A stretch of 64,000 bases of DNA from Halieaceae bacterium (lineage in GTDB: Bacteria; Pseudomonadota; Gammaproteobacteria; Pseudomonadales; Halieaceae): positions 1 through 64,000 of the forward strand of contig CACOYM010000013.1 of NCBI GenBank assembly GCA_902631395.1, in the 5' to 3' direction. The position numbers and the translations under genes are program-made. How positions within the stretch are numbered: position 1 is the stretch's first letter; every line of letters starts with the position of its first letter. Positions 10,095 to 20,454 of this stretch are shown here, piece by piece. The notes beneath the pieces are model-generated. The model had not been told where the DNA came from, did not search any database, and worked only from the letters and a program-made list of their open reading frames with translations.

Positions 10095-12163
10095 TCTGTT
10101 GTGGCCAGCAACGCCAGATCTGCAAGTTGAGTGAAGAGTTGACGGAGCCGATTGAGAAGTCGGTACCGATTCTGGCGTTCCTCGGGTTTGTCGCTGTTTA
10201 CCATGACATGCTCAAAAAATGCGTCCACTGGACCACGCAGTTTCGCTAACTCATTCAGTGCGTCCCGGTAATTCCGCTCAGCTATTAATGGTTCGACTGC
10301 AGCATCGACAGCCGTTACCGCTTTATGTAATGCAGTTTCCGCCTCCTCGGTGAATAGTGAGGAGTCGGGCTGCTCGTCGTCCGATGAATTAGCTTTGGCC
10401 AGAATATTCGCGACACGCTTATTTGCTGCTGCGAGATGCTCCGCCGTTTCCGTTTGCGAAAATCTGGACAGCGCCCTCACACGCAGGTCAATGTCGAATA
10501 GGTCGCTAATCTCGGTGGCGAGTACTGCGCGAAGAACGGAGATGTGAATGCCCTCATCGTCATACCAGTTACCCAGCCGATCCAAAACATATTGCAGGAC
10601 GGTTGCGACGGTGTCGGGTTGGAGCTCTGTGGTGTGGTTTGATGCGGCTTGCTCTAGAAGCGCTTGTAATGGCGCTGGCTTCCCTTGGTCGATAAGTATT
10701 CTAATGACCGCTAATGATGCTCGCCGTAACGCAAAAGGGTCCTTTGAGCCTGATGGCGGCTGGCCGATACCAAAGATGCCGACAAGTGTATCGAGACGGT
10801 CTGCCAAGGCCACGGCTGACGCTGCCGCCGATGGAGGAAGGTGGTCTCCCGCAAAGCGGGGGAAGTAGTGGGATTCAATCGCCTCCGCTACCTCTGCCAT
10901 TTCACCGTCATGCGTAGCGTACTGGCGTCCTGCAACACCCTGGAGGTCTGGAAATTCCAACACCATTTCTGAGACGAGATCACATTTGCAGAGCTGTGCT
11001 GCTCGCGTTGTGATGCTTTGATCGGCGCTAATGATGGAAGCTATCTCCGACGCCAGCTGTGTGATGCGTTCGGTCTTATCGTATAGGCTGCCAAGCTGAT
11101 GCTGAAAAACGACACTGCTCAAACGCGCCTTCCGCGAAACCAAAGAGGTTTGCTTATCATTGTTAAAGAAAAATGCCGCATCACTAAGTCGAGGGTGAAT
11201 GACTCGCTCATTGCCAGAGATCACCTTGTCCGGCTGCTGACTTTCGATGTTGGAGACAGTGATGAATGCCGGTATCAGCGCGCCGTCTGACTCACGAGTC
11301 AGGTGGAAGTATTTTTGATGGGTCTTCATCGCTGAGATCAGCGCCTGAGAGGGCACTTCGAGAAACTTTTCGTCAAAGCTCCCACGCAGTGCGGCAGGCC
11401 ACTCAACTAGCCCCGTTACCTCATCGAGAAGATCTTTAGCCAGTGCGACGGACTCGCCCGGTTTAGCCAAAGCGCTCACTTGCTGAACGATCAGTTCTCG
11501 CCGCTCATTGGTGTCACACAATACGCGAGCCGACCGCAGTGTTTCTCGGTACTCCGCGGGTGACGGAATGTCTACCGGGAGGTTGTGATGAAACCGGTGC
11601 CCACGAGTTTCCCGCCCGCTTGTTAAATCAAATAAAGACAGTGGCAATACTTCTTTGCCCAGTAGCAGCACCAGCCACTGAACCGGCCTCAGAAATTCGT
11701 CCCTAGACCGACCCCAACGCATGCGTTTGGAGACGGGCATAGCTGCAACAGAGCTAGCTACAATCTCGGGTATGATAGAAGCGGCATTAGCACCTTTTTG
11801 CGAAACATGTGCGACAATGCGCTCCACACCTTGTTCTTCGACGATATCCAGCGCAGCGGTCGTCACACCTTGTTTTCTGGCGAACCCTTCCGCTGCCTTG
11901 GTCCACTGCCTGTCAGTATCGCGCGCTGCGCTCAAAGGTGGCCCAACCACGCTGTTATTCAGGTCCGGGCCTTTTATTTCTAGGCCCATTACGAGCACAG
12001 CGAGACGCCGCGGTGTTGAATAGTCGCAGGCGTGAGAAAACGACAACCCCTGTCCAGCCAGCCCCTCAGTGATGCCTTTACGCAACGCTTGCGCCATTCC
12101 TACAATTTCACCTGCTGGGAGCTCCTCGGTGCCCAGCTCGAAAAGTAAGTCGGTGGTGCTCAC
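10091..12163 (-). CDS. glyS: Glycine--tRNA ligase beta subunit
   Basis: Beta chain of the alpha2beta2 bacterial glycyl-tRNA synthetase; carries tRNA recognition. The 690-aa product opens with [17 protein letters not shown] and includes [22 protein letters not shown] and a C-terminal DALR-type anticodon-binding region ([13 protein letters not shown]). Length matches E. coli GlyS (689 aa). It overlaps glyQ by 4 bp upstream and rmuC by 4 bp downstream, forming a tight glyQ-glyS-rmuC unit. Confidence 0.97.
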   Translation of the reverse strand: MSTTDLLFELGTEELPAGEIVGMAQALRKGITEGLAGQGLSFSHACDYSTPRRLAVLVMGLEIKGPDLNNSVVGPPLSAARDTDRQWTKAAEGFARKQGVTTAALDIVEEQGVERIVAHVSQKGANAASIIPEIVASSVAAMPVSKRMRWGRSRDEFLRPVQWLVLLLGKEVLPLSLFDLTSGRETRGHRFHHNLPVDIPSPAEYRETLRSARVLCDTNERRELIVQQVSALAKPGESVALAKDLLDEVTGLVEWPAALRGSFDEKFLEVPSQALISAMKTHQKYFHLTRESDGALIPAFITVSNIESQQPDKVISGNERVIHPRLSDAAFFFNNDKQTSLVSRKARLSSVVFQHQLGSLYDKTERITQLASEIASIISADQSITTRAAQLCKCDLVSEMVLEFPDLQGVAGRQYATHDGEMAEVAEAIESHYFPRFAGDHLPPSAAASAVALADRLDTLVGIFGIGQPPSGSKDPFALRRASLAVIRILIDQGKPAPLQALLEQAASNHTTELQPDTVATVLQYVLDRLGNWYDDEGIHISVLRAVLATEISDLFDIDLRVRALSRFSQTETAEHLAAANKRVANILAKANSSDDEQPDSSLFTEEAETALHKAVTAVDAAVEPLIAERNYRDALNELAKLRGPVDAFFEHVMVNSDKPEERQNRYRLLNRLRQLFTQLADLALLATTE

Positions 12164-13116
12164 GTTTCACCTTCTTGCTGTGTTTCCAGTTGTTCCAGTG
12201 CGGCCTCCGCCAGGTCTGGGTCGGCTTGCGGGAAGCCGAGTGCGCCGCGCACGGCAACATATGCCTCTGCCGCTGCTCTCGCGAGTGTTCTTACTCGAAG
12301 AATGTGCCTTTGACGTTCAGTGACACCGATAGCATGCCGACTGTCTAGCAAATTAAAGGTATGAGAGGCCTTCATGACATGCTCGTACGCCGGCAATGGC
12401 AACTTGTTTTGTGCTAGCCGCGTTGCTTCCCTCTCATAAAATTCGAATTGCGAGAACAGGTGATCAATGTCAGCCTCGAGAAAGTTGAAGGCAGACATTT
12501 CGACTTCGTTCTGGTGATACACATCACCATAGGACACCTTTGCTGCGGCCGTTTCTGCCCAAATGAGGTCGTAAACTGATTCGACACCCTGTAAGTACAT
12601 CGCGATTCGCTCAAGACCATAGGTGAGCTCGCCAGTGACCGGGTAGCATTCGAGTCCACCTGCCTGCTGAAAGTAGGTGAATTGGCTCACTTCCATGCCG
12701 TTTAACCAAACCTCCCAGCCCAGTCCCCATGCTCCAAGCGTTGGAGATTCCCAGTTGTCCTCAACGAAGCGGATATCGTGCACCAGCGGATCCACGCCCA
12801 GTGCGATGAGACTACCCAGATAGAGATCCTGAAAGTCAGTGGGTGAGGGCTTCATTACTACTTGAAACTGAAAATAGTGTTGAAGCCGGTTCGGGTTTTC
12901 ACCATAGCGGCCATCAGCCGGCCTGCGGCTTGGCTGTACATAAGCCGCGTTCCAGTTTTCTGGTCCCAGTGCACGCAAGAAAGTGGCTGGGTGGAATGTA
13001 CCGGCACCCACTTCCATATCGAGGGGTTGCAGAACCATGCATCCTTTTTCGGCCCAGTAGGTCTGTAGCCGCAGAATAATCTCTTGAAATGTCGCAGGTG
13101 CCACGAAACTATCCAC
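12160..13116 (-). CDS. glyQ: Glycine--tRNA ligase alpha subunit
   Basis: Alpha (catalytic, class II) chain of glycyl-tRNA synthetase. Signature stretches are [38 protein letters not shown] and [18 protein letters not shown]. The open frame extends to a GTG at 13179, but homologues begin about ten residues before the conserved [10 protein letters not shown], which matches the GTG at 13116; a further GTG at 13104 is possible. A promoter-like pair (TTGATT, 19-bp spacer, TATACT on the minus strand) lies just upstream of 13116, which also argues against the longer form. First gene of glyQ-glyS-rmuC. The start is uncertain, the identity is not. Confidence 0.95.
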   Translation of the reverse strand: MDSFVAPATFQEIILRLQTYWAEKGCMVLQPLDMEVGAGTFHPATFLRALGPENWNAAYVQPSRRPADGRYGENPNRLQHYFQFQVVMKPSPTDFQDLYLGSLIALGVDPLVHDIRFVEDNWESPTLGAWGLGWEVWLNGMEVSQFTYFQQAGGLECYPVTGELTYGLERIAMYLQGVESVYDLIWAETAAAKVSYGDVYHQNEVEMSAFNFLEADIDHLFSQFEFYEREATRLAQNKLPLPAYEHVMKASHTFNLLDSRHAIGVTERQRHILRVRTLARAAAEAYVAVRGALGFPQADPDLAEAALEQLETQQEGET

Positions 13117-13179
13117 TATAAATGGTGGCGTTAGTATAACTGCGTTGTCAGAGCCATAATCAATTTTCCAACTTCCCAC

Positions 13180-13902
13180 CGACGCGGTTGTCCGCCCTTG
13201 TGTCCAAGTTATCGAAACCCATATGGTTGAGGTGGAGGGTTATCTCCTTTGTTTATCTGATGCTGCTCGTGACGACCTGGTTGCCTATCTGATGATCTCG
13301 GAGGTTGCGCTGGTTTATAAAAGCTGGCTTGTATCGCCTCAACCGTCGAAAAAGAGTTGGGTGACGGTTGGGAAATTTTGAGCCAGCCTATCCCCGGTCC
13401 AATGCGCACCGTCGCTAAGCGGCCAGGCGACTGACGAACTCATTGCAGAAAAGGGCTATTTTTGGTGCCCACTCCTAGTGGTATCGAAAACTTCGCGCAG
13501 TTCGTTCAGGCTAGTGGTATTGCAGGCATCTTGCGTGATCAGCTACTCGCCAGTGAGCCCGCGGGGAAAACGCGCCCTCTCAAAGAATACCGTGTTTCAA
13601 AGCCTTGGTGCGGAACAAATTGGTGGATAAGCCAGCCGTTACGCTCGTAACTAATAATGGGTGCGATGCCGCACACATGTCGGGATTTCGCGCGACTCTC
13701 CTCTTGGCGGCGAGCTGCGTCTTTGAGCGACGACCCACACGAGGCACTCACTGTTATGAATTTAAGCGTAGAAGAAGTTGATTGCGGGGATTAAGCCCCA
13801 ACATCAGTGGCAGCACGAACGTTTTTTGCTGCCGACTCGGCAATAGCATCGAATGCTATAACTGGGCCGCACTGCCAGTGGGTCACCCAATAGGAGATCT
13901 TA
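13180..13902. other. Gene-poor spacer between glyQ and djlA
   Basis: About 720 bp with only short open frames on both strands and no recognisable protein. In Pseudomonas a DNA-3-methyladenine glycosylase gene (tag) and an acyltransferase gene lie beside glyQ; neither is visible here. The longest open stretches (for example a frame from the TTG at 13462) give no family I recognise and lack ribosome-binding sites. It may be decayed coding DNA. The right end carries the djlA promoter. Confidence 0.5.
13844..13862 (+). promoter_or_regulatory. Promoter-like element with inverted repeat upstream of djlA
   Basis: TAGCAT (13844-13849) and ATGCTA (13853-13858) form an inverted repeat, and the right arm runs into TGCTATAAC, an extended -10 element (TATAAC at 13857-13862) 41 bp before the djlA ATG. 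A DNA-binding regulator or simply the promoter may account for it. Confidence 0.4.
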
Positions 13903-14730
13903 ATGACACGCTTCACGGGTAAAATAATAGCTGGGGTCATCGGCTTCTTGGCCTTTGGCCTCGCTGGACTACTATTTGGTCTGGTGCTGGGTCACGCGTT
14001 TGACCGGGGGCTGTGGCGGGCTCTACAACTCTCCAGTCCTGAGGCCGTGCACATTATGCGCGACCAGTTTTTTGAGACTACCTTTATCTTACTGGGGTTC
14101 GTGGCGAAGGCCGATGGCAGGGTCTCCGAAGCCGAGATCGCCCAGGCGGAGTCTTTGTTTGCACAGCTACGCCTAACCGTAGCGCAACGTCGAACCGCAA
14201 TTGAGCGCTTCAAGACCGGCTCGGCCTCAGGTTTCGATCCAGCGCCTACTATTGAACGATTTTCTCAATGCCTTGGCCAGCGCCGCCAGGCACAACGCAC
14301 ACTCATGGCAATGTTAGTCAGTATCGCGCTTGCTGATGGCAGTTTTTCTGAGAAAGAGCGTGCCGCGATTTACCGGTTAGCTGGCCTATTGGGGTTACCG
14401 CACAGAGAGGTTGATCAGCTAATCTCTATGGCGAATGCTCAGGCGCAGTTTCAGCAGGGTAGATACAGGCGGTCCGGCGGAGGGGGCAGTTACACTGAGG
14501 CAAGTCATGAAGCTTCGCAGCTGGATACTGCATATGCTGCACTGGGCATTAACGCCAGTGCCAGTAACTCAGATATCAAGAGGCGTTACCGGAAACTTAT
14601 GAGCGAGAATCATCCTGACAAGCTGATCGCAGAAGGTGTCCCCGACGAGTTGCTCAAAGTGGCAACGGAGCGCGCTCAGGAAATCACGGCCGCTTACGAC
14701 GTCATTCAGAATGCTAGGGGCTTCAGATAG
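13903..14730 (+). CDS. djlA: Co-chaperone DjlA
   Basis: Membrane-anchored J-domain protein that stimulates DnaK, with a link to envelope stress in E. coli. The 275-aa product has one N-terminal glycine-rich transmembrane helix (about 8-30), a TerB-like helical domain (about 50-190, with the paired motifs KADGRVSEAEI and LADGSFSEKERA), a Gly/Ser/Tyr-rich linker and a C-terminal J domain from about 207 with HPDKL (HPD at 237-239). Length and order match E. coli DjlA (271 aa). A good Shine-Dalgarno (AGGAG) precedes the ATG. Convergent with trkH. Confidence 0.95.
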   Translation: MTRFTGKIIAGVIGFLAFGLAGLLFGLVLGHAFDRGLWRALQLSSPEAVHIMRDQFFETTFILLGFVAKADGRVSEAEIAQAESLFAQLRLTVAQRRTAIERFKTGSASGFDPAPTIERFSQCLGQRRQAQRTLMAMLVSIALADGSFSEKERAAIYRLAGLLGLPHREVDQLISMANAQAQFQQGRYRRSGGGGSYTEASHEASQLDTAYAALGINASASNSDIKRRYRKLMSENHPDKLIAEGVPDELLKVATERAQEITAAYDVIQNARGFR

Positions 14731-14763
14731 TTGAATTTTTTAATTAGCTCTGCTGAGGCCGCT

Positions 14764-16212
14764 TTAATCCCGCCAAAAAACGGGGGTGAGCAAAACGAGC
14801 AGAGTGAACACCTCTAACCGCCCCATTAACATGGCAAGACAGAGGATCAATTTCCCGGTTTCACTCACGGAAGCGTAATGGCTTGCTACTTCACCGAGAC
14901 CCGGTCCAAGGTTGTTCATGGTCGCGACGACGGCAGAGAAAGCAGAGATGAAATCCATTTCGGTCGCTAGTAGTGCCAGCCAAATCAACACAAAGCAAAA
15001 CATGTAAACCGCAAAAAAACTCCAGACCGCACTGATGACCTCGGGTTGGACTCTTCGAGAGTCTAATTTCAGTGGGATAACGGCGTTGGGGTGCAGCAGC
15101 TGACGCAGCTCCCGCATGCCCTGTTTGAATATGAGTAATATTCTCATCGCCTTCATGCCTCCTCCGGTGGATCCGACGCAGCCGCCCATGAAACTCAAAA
15201 TTAATAGAAATACAGGTAAAAAGAGTGGCCAGACTGAGAAATCTTGGGTGGTAAACCCGGTTGTTGTGGCGATTGATATCGTTTGAAACAGTCCGTGGAT
15301 AAGGCTGTCCTGATAGTTCAGTGTCTCCGTGTAAAGCAGGAGGCAACATACTATGGCAGTCGCTAGGCTGATTACCGCGATGAAAAAGCCTGCCTCGGAG
15401 TCACGCATGTATATCCGGATATCGCGTCGCTGCATTGCCATAAAATGCAACCCGAAATTTATTCCGGACAGCAACATAAAAATAGAGCTTACAAGTAGCA
15501 CGGCACTATCGTCGTAGTAACCTAAACTGGCATCGTGAGTTGAGAAACCCCCAATAGCCACTGTTGAGAAAGCGTGACATAACGCATCGAAAGCATGCAT
15601 TCCTGCCGCGCGATACGCCAAGGCGCAGGCGATAGTAAGCATCAAATAAATAGCGAAAAGGGCTTTAGCGGTCCCGGTTAAGCGCGGTGTTAATTTGCGA
15701 TCTTTCGATGGGCCTGCACTTTCGGCACGGTATAGCTGCATGCCGCCGATGCCTAGCATGGGCAGAATCGCCACTGCGAGCACGATTATTCCAATCCCTC
15801 CAAGCCACTGAAGGAACTGCCGGTAAAAGAGAAGGGATCGAGGTAACTCGTCTAGGCCAGTAATAATTGTAGCACCAGTCGTCGTTAGCCCAGAAATGGA
15901 TTCGAAAATGGCTTCTGTGGGTGAGAGCGCGATCTGAGGAGAGAGCCATAATGGTATGGCCCCAAACAAGCCAAGCACCAACCAGAATAAAGCGGTTACT
16001 ACAAAGCCATCGCGTATGCTTAGTTCTCGCGTCAAGTGGCGCGTTGGCAGCCACATTGTGACTCCAGAGAAAAGTGTGGCCGCAAAACCCGTTGCGAAAG
16101 CGGCAGCCGTTCCGTCGCTTGCTATAAACCCTATGAAGAATGATGGAAGCATCGTAGTGCTGAACAAGATCAGCAGCACCCCGATAATCTTGATGGCCAT
16201 CGCGAGCTGCAT
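14764..16212 (-). CDS. trkH: Trk potassium transporter, membrane subunit TrkH
   Basis: Ion-conducting subunit of the Trk K+ uptake system, gated by TrkA. The 482-aa protein is highly hydrophobic, with ten or more membrane helices in the four-fold M1-P-M2 layout. Filter-type loops are visible: SGLTTTGATI, STVAIGGFSTH, ATTTGFTTQDF and ATMNNLGPGLG. GGCVGSTGGGMKAMRIL is the typical intramembrane loop. Length equals E. coli TrkH (483 aa). Its ATG shares one base with the trkA stop, so the two are coupled. Confidence 0.96.
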   Translation of the reverse strand: MQLAMAIKIIGVLLILFSTTMLPSFFIGFIASDGTAAAFATGFAATLFSGVTMWLPTRHLTRELSIRDGFVVTALFWLVLGLFGAIPLWLSPQIALSPTEAIFESISGLTTTGATIITGLDELPRSLLFYRQFLQWLGGIGIIVLAVAILPMLGIGGMQLYRAESAGPSKDRKLTPRLTGTAKALFAIYLMLTIACALAYRAAGMHAFDALCHAFSTVAIGGFSTHDASLGYYDDSAVLLVSSIFMLLSGINFGLHFMAMQRRDIRIYMRDSEAGFFIAVISLATAIVCCLLLYTETLNYQDSLIHGLFQTISIATTTGFTTQDFSVWPLFLPVFLLILSFMGGCVGSTGGGMKAMRILLIFKQGMRELRQLLHPNAVIPLKLDSRRVQPEVISAVWSFFAVYMFCFVLIWLALLATEMDFISAFSAVVATMNNLGPGLGEVASHYASVSETGKLILCLAMLMGRLEVFTLLVLLTPVFWRD

Positions 16213-17588
16213 TAGATGAAGCCGAAACCTACCGCAAATAACTTTTCTACAGCTGAAATCTGAGTGCGTTTGGTGAGGAAAAGGATTACGTGGTCGTTGG
16301 CTTCCACCACAACATCATCGTGAGCGATCAGAACTCTGTCTCCTCTTAAGATTGCACCAACCGTGACACTTGAAGGAAGGCTTAGTTCGTCCAATCTTCG
16401 TCCAACCACCTTGGAAGACCGAGCGTCGCCATGAGCGGTAAGCTCAATCGCTTCTGCAGCACCCCTGCGTAACGAGTGCACGGCGCTGATATCGCCCTGC
16501 CTAACATGCATGAGAAGGCTGCTGATGGTCACTTGTTGTGGCGAAATGGCAATGTCAATTTCTTCGCTGATCAAGTCCGCATAAGCAGCATTGGTAATCA
16601 GTGTGATGACCTTTGCGGCGCCGAGCTTTTTAGCAAGCATTGACATCATGATGTTAGATTCATCGTTATCAGTTAGCGCACAAAAAACATCCGTGTTTTC
16701 GATATTTTCCTGCTTAAGCAGCAATGGTTCGTTACCGCTTCCGTGAAGCACAATGCTGTCTTCAAGCAAGTCGGATAGGGTTCTACAGCGATCGTGGGAA
16801 CGTTCGATAACCTTTACTTGGTATTGCTTTTCCAACCGCTGTGCGAGGGTCGCGCCAATATTCCCTCCCCCGGCAATCATGACCCGATGGTAGGGTTTAT
16901 CAATTTTGCGTAACTCTGACGTGACCTCCCTAATGTGTTCCCTTGCGGCGATGAAAAATACTTCATCGTTAGGTTCAACCACCGTCGTCCCTTCGGGGAT
17001 AATCGGATCGCCTCCAGCACGAAAAATGGCCGCGACACGCGTGTCAACGCGGGGCATATGCTCTCGAATTTCCTGAAGCTCGCGACCGACGATAGGCCCA
17101 CCGGCGAGCGCCTTGACAGCAACAAGACGAATGCGACCACCAGCAAAATCCAGGACTTGTAGAGAACCAGGATTGGCGATTAACTGCTCGATGTTGGTGG
17201 TGACAAGCTGTTCTGGCCCGATAATGACATCAACCGGGATGGCACCCGACTCGAACAAAGCATGATGCTCCACGAGGTAGCTCGCGGAGCGGACTCGGCT
17301 TATTTTGGTGGGTGTGCGATACAGCGTAAAAGCAACAGAGCAAGCGAGCATGTTGATTTCATCGCTGTCCGTTACCGCGATGAGCATATCGGCATTTTCC
17401 GCGCCCGCATCCATGAGGGTGCTTGGGTGTGCTCCATTCCCTAAAACAGTCCGGACATCCAGTCGTTCGGCAAGACGCTTAAGTGTAGACGTTTGCTCGT
17501 CTACGACAGTAATGTCGTTTTGTTCGTCAGCAAGATGCTCGGCGAGTGTGCCGCCGACCTGTCCCGCCCCGAGGATAATGATTTTCAC
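16212..17588 (-). CDS. trkA: Trk system potassium uptake protein TrkA
   Basis: Cytoplasmic NAD(H)-binding regulator of TrkH. It has two tandem RCK units, each with an N-terminal Rossmann fold (VKIIILGAGQVGGTLAEHLA; VMIAGGGNIGATLAQRLE) and a C-terminal RCK_C subdomain. An in-frame ATG exists at 17618, but the GTG at 17588 gives a 458-aa protein beginning exactly where known TrkA proteins begin, with AGAGG just upstream. It follows rsmB by about 70 bp and overlaps trkH. Confidence 0.95.
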   Translation of the reverse strand: MKIIILGAGQVGGTLAEHLADEQNDITVVDEQTSTLKRLAERLDVRTVLGNGAHPSTLMDAGAENADMLIAVTDSDEINMLACSVAFTLYRTPTKISRVRSASYLVEHHALFESGAIPVDVIIGPEQLVTTNIEQLIANPGSLQVLDFAGGRIRLVAVKALAGGPIVGRELQEIREHMPRVDTRVAAIFRAGGDPIIPEGTTVVEPNDEVFFIAAREHIREVTSELRKIDKPYHRVMIAGGGNIGATLAQRLEKQYQVKVIERSHDRCRTLSDLLEDSIVLHGSGNEPLLLKQENIENTDVFCALTDNDESNIMMSMLAKKLGAAKVITLITNAAYADLISEEIDIAISPQQVTISSLLMHVRQGDISAVHSLRRGAAEAIELTAHGDARSSKVVGRRLDELSLPSSVTVGAILRGDRVLIAHDDVVVEANDHVILFLTKRTQISAVEKLFAVGFGFI

Positions 17589-17656
17589 CGGCCTCTGGAC
17601 CCTCTCAACGACCCGCATACACGATAAACCAAGTCAAACCCGCCAATCCATGTGGA

Positions 17657-18985
17657 TTACTTACGTTGGGCTGGGGCCCGATTGGGTAAACCCGAGGGCT
17701 TCTCAACAAGTGAAAAAAAGAGGCCGTCAGTACTGTGGGGCTTGGGCAAAGTTTGCCAACCATGTTCTGTCGCGATGCCCGTCGGGAGCGCCACCCCGGC
17801 AACGTTCATTTGTTGATCTCTAGTGAAACGAGCGATTACGTCGTCATTCTCTGCTCGAAGAACAGAGCAGGTCACGTAGAGCAACCGACCGCCAGGCTTT
17901 AACAGCGGCCAAAGCCCCTGCAGGATGGCGAACTGCTGATCGGCAAAAAACGCAATATCGTTAGCCTGCCGCAGGATTTTGACGTCCGGGTTACGGCGAA
18001 TGACGCCAGTTGCAGAGCAGGGGACATCAGCGAGGATGGCATCGAAGCTCTCTGGCTCAAGTGTCTCAGGCGGTGCGCTGGCATCACCGACGAGCACAGT
18101 CATGGGTAAACGCAGTCGCTTACTGTTTTCATGAATAAGCTGTAGTCGCGACTCGGAGATATCCATCGCCACCAGTTCTACCAGCTGCGGTTGCTGCTCT
18201 GAGATGTGACACGCTTTTCCCCCTGGCGCAGCGCAGGCATCTAGAATCCGCTCGCCAGATTGCGGCGATAGGAGCCCCGCTGCAAATTGGGCAGCGAGAT
18301 CCTGTACGCTCACCCACCCCTCAGCGAAATAAGGCAACGCTCCGACATCCACCGGTGTGGTTAGCACTAGTCCGTCCTCACAGGCGTGCTCGCTCTCTGC
18401 ACCGATGCCGGCTTCTGCAAGAATCGTGGTATAGCGATCTCTGCCTGCTTGCCGGCGGTTAACTCGCAATGCCATCGGCGCTTTGCTGCGAGCAGCTGTC
18501 GCAATCTGCAGGAACTGCTCCGGATATTGATGAATCAGGCTTTCGAACAACCACTGTGGCAGGGCATGTAGCGCAGATGTCGAGATCCCTTCTTTATTGT
18601 TGGGGTCTCGGCGTTGGTGGGCTCGCAGCACACCATTCACCAAACCTTTAGCCCACTGCTTATTGAGCTCTCGGGTGCCGCCAACGGTCTCTGATACGAC
18701 TGCGTGAGCGGGAGTCCGTAGGTGGTCTAGCTCGTAAATACCAATGCAGATTAGCGCAAGAACATCCTGATCTTTCCGGTGCAGAGGCCTGTCTAGGTAC
18801 TGCGCGCTAAGTGCTACCAAATAAGGCCATTCGCGCAGTGTGCCGTATACGAGTTCCCGGCATAGCGGGCGACGCTTTTCACTTATCTGTGACAGCGTGT
18901 CTCGAAAAAAATGGTTGAGAGATTCCCCGCCAAGTACCCTAGAAATAGTGCGTGCTGCCGTGGCCCGCGGTGACCGCATTGTCAT
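17657..18985 (-). CDS. rsmB: 16S rRNA (cytosine-967 C5)-methyltransferase RsmB
   Basis: SAM-dependent enzyme that methylates C967 of 16S rRNA. The 442-aa product has an N-terminal NusB-like RNA-binding domain (about 1-140, LVYGTLREWPYL and NGVLRAH) and a Rossmann methyltransferase domain with DACAAPGGKACHI (SAM loop), LADVPCSATGVIRRNPDVK (PC catalytic motif) and LLYVTCSVLRAEND (TC motif, nucleophilic Cys). Overlaps the fmt stop by 4 bp. The def-fmt-rsmB-trkA-trkH order is the Pseudomonas order. Confidence 0.96.
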   Translation of the reverse strand: MTMRSPRATAARTISRVLGGESLNHFFRDTLSQISEKRRPLCRELVYGTLREWPYLVALSAQYLDRPLHRKDQDVLALICIGIYELDHLRTPAHAVVSETVGGTRELNKQWAKGLVNGVLRAHQRRDPNNKEGISTSALHALPQWLFESLIHQYPEQFLQIATAARSKAPMALRVNRRQAGRDRYTTILAEAGIGAESEHACEDGLVLTTPVDVGALPYFAEGWVSVQDLAAQFAAGLLSPQSGERILDACAAPGGKACHISEQQPQLVELVAMDISESRLQLIHENSKRLRLPMTVLVGDASAPPETLEPESFDAILADVPCSATGVIRRNPDVKILRQANDIAFFADQQFAILQGLWPLLKPGGRLLYVTCSVLRAENDDVIARFTRDQQMNVAGVALPTGIATEHGWQTLPKPHSTDGLFFSLVEKPSGLPNRAPAQRK

Positions 18986-19944
18986 ACTTCTTCAGGGGGT
19001 GTCAGCTGCACGCCCGGCTTCAGGCGATCACGATGGCCATTAATTAGCGTTGATATAGGCTGTGCTTTTGCGCCTGGTAGCTGTGCCTCGGTGATTATCA
19101 ATACGCCGTCGCCGCAGCGGACCCTCAGGCCGCGGTCGTCCGCCGAGAGAATGTCGCCTGCCGCTCCTGATGACGAGCCCTCTTCGGTGTGCGCTGACAA
19201 AATTTTAAACCGATCTTCGCCAAGCAATGTGTAGCATCCCGGCACTGGGTTAAAAGCGCGAATACGCCGCCATACCGTATCAGCGCTCTCGTTCCAGTCG
19301 ATAGCACTTTCGGCCTTATCTATTTTATGGGCGTAACTGGCCAGCTCATGCTTCTGCGGTATCGCTGACGACATGAGAGGCTCGAAGTCGCTGAGGTTAT
19401 CTGCTAATGCTGACGCACCCAGCGCTGCCAGTTCATCGAGAAGCATGCCGCCAGTATGGTAATCGCGAATAGTCATGCTGTAGGCTGAAAGAATGGGACC
19501 GGTATCCAGTCCTGGCTCCATCGCCATGATGCTGACACCGGTATCGCTGTCACCAGACTCAATCGCGCGCTGCACTGGCGCTGCCCCTCGCCACCGGGGT
19601 AGGAGAGACGCGTGGACATTGATGCAACCTAATCTGGGGATATCGAGTGCGGCTGCTGGCAGAATCAGGCCATATGCCACAACAACCATCAAATCTGCTG
19701 CGAAACTGCGGAGCACTGACTGTGCTCCCTTAGATTTGAGTGAGTCGGGCTGCCAAACAGGCAAGTCTGCTGTCAGCGCCATTTTTTTGACCGGTGATGC
19801 TTGCAGCTGTTTCCCTCGACCCGCGCGTCGGTCGGGCTGCGTCAACACCGAGACAATTTCATGGGGGCTGGCGATTAATCGCTCTAGGTGCACTGCCGCG
19901 AAATCAGGTGTGCCAGCGAAAATAAGTTTTAAAGATTTGGGCAT
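18982..19944 (-). CDS. fmt: Methionyl-tRNA formyltransferase
   Basis: Transfers a formyl group from 10-formyl-THF to initiator Met-tRNA. The 320-aa protein has the formyltransferase fold with IFAGTPDFAAVHLERLI, the hallmark INVHASLLPRWRGAAPVQRA (Asn/His active-site residues), and the C-terminal OB-like domain (FNPVPGCYT, GDGVLIITEAQLPGAK). Length fits (E. coli 315). It lies 3 bp after def, with which it acts: Fmt adds and Def later removes the formyl group. Confidence 0.97.
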   Translation of the reverse strand: MPKSLKLIFAGTPDFAAVHLERLIASPHEIVSVLTQPDRRAGRGKQLQASPVKKMALTADLPVWQPDSLKSKGAQSVLRSFAADLMVVVAYGLILPAAALDIPRLGCINVHASLLPRWRGAAPVQRAIESGDSDTGVSIMAMEPGLDTGPILSAYSMTIRDYHTGGMLLDELAALGASALADNLSDFEPLMSSAIPQKHELASYAHKIDKAESAIDWNESADTVWRRIRAFNPVPGCYTLLGEDRFKILSAHTEEGSSSGAAGDILSADDRGLRVRCGDGVLIITEAQLPGAKAQPISTLINGHRDRLKPGVQLTPPEEV

Positions 19945-19947
19945 GGA

Positions 19948-20454
19948 TTAGGAGCGAAGTTTCTGTTCTTTTACAAGCTTGCTGCGAATCCGCTGGCGCT
20001 TTAAAGGTGATAGGTAGTCCACAAACAGTTTGCCCTCAAGGTGGTCAATTTCGTGCTGCAAACAAATACCCATCAATCCCTCAAGACGGTCGGTAAAAAG
20101 CTGGCCTTCCCGGTCCAGCGCGGAAACTTCTATGACCCTCGGGCGCTCGATCGTTTCGTAGAATCCGGGGACAGAAAGGCAGCCTTCGTCATAGGCGCCC
20201 AGATCCTCGTCAATAACTGTGATCTCTGGATTAATAAACACTCTTGGGTCGGAGTGGTCCTCGGTCAAATCAATCACGATGACGCGCTCGTGTACATCGA
20301 CCTGGCTAGCCGCGAGCCCGATCCCCGGCGCGGCGTACATTGTCTCAAACATATCGTCGACCAGCGTCTGTATTCTCGAATCAACCTGACTGACTGGTGC
20401 TGCCTGCTTACGTAGCCTGGGGTCAGGAAACTCAAGAATGTTCAGTAATGCCAT
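19948..20454 (-). CDS. def: Peptide deformylase
   Basis: Metalloenzyme that removes the N-formyl group from new proteins. All three motifs are present in the 168-aa product: GIGLAASQ (about 44-51), EGCLSVPG (metal ligand Cys92) and [12 protein letters not shown] (His134 and His138 ligands, Glu135 catalytic). Length matches E. coli Def (169 aa). First gene of def-fmt-rsmB-trkA-trkH. Confidence 0.97.
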   Translation of the reverse strand: MALLNILEFPDPRLRKQAAPVSQVDSRIQTLVDDMFETMYAAPGIGLAASQVDVHERVIVIDLTEDHSDPRVFINPEITVIDEDLGAYDEGCLSVPGFYETIERPRVIEVSALDREGQLFTDRLEGLMGICLQHEIDHLEGKLFVDYLSPLKRQRIRSKLVKEQKLRS

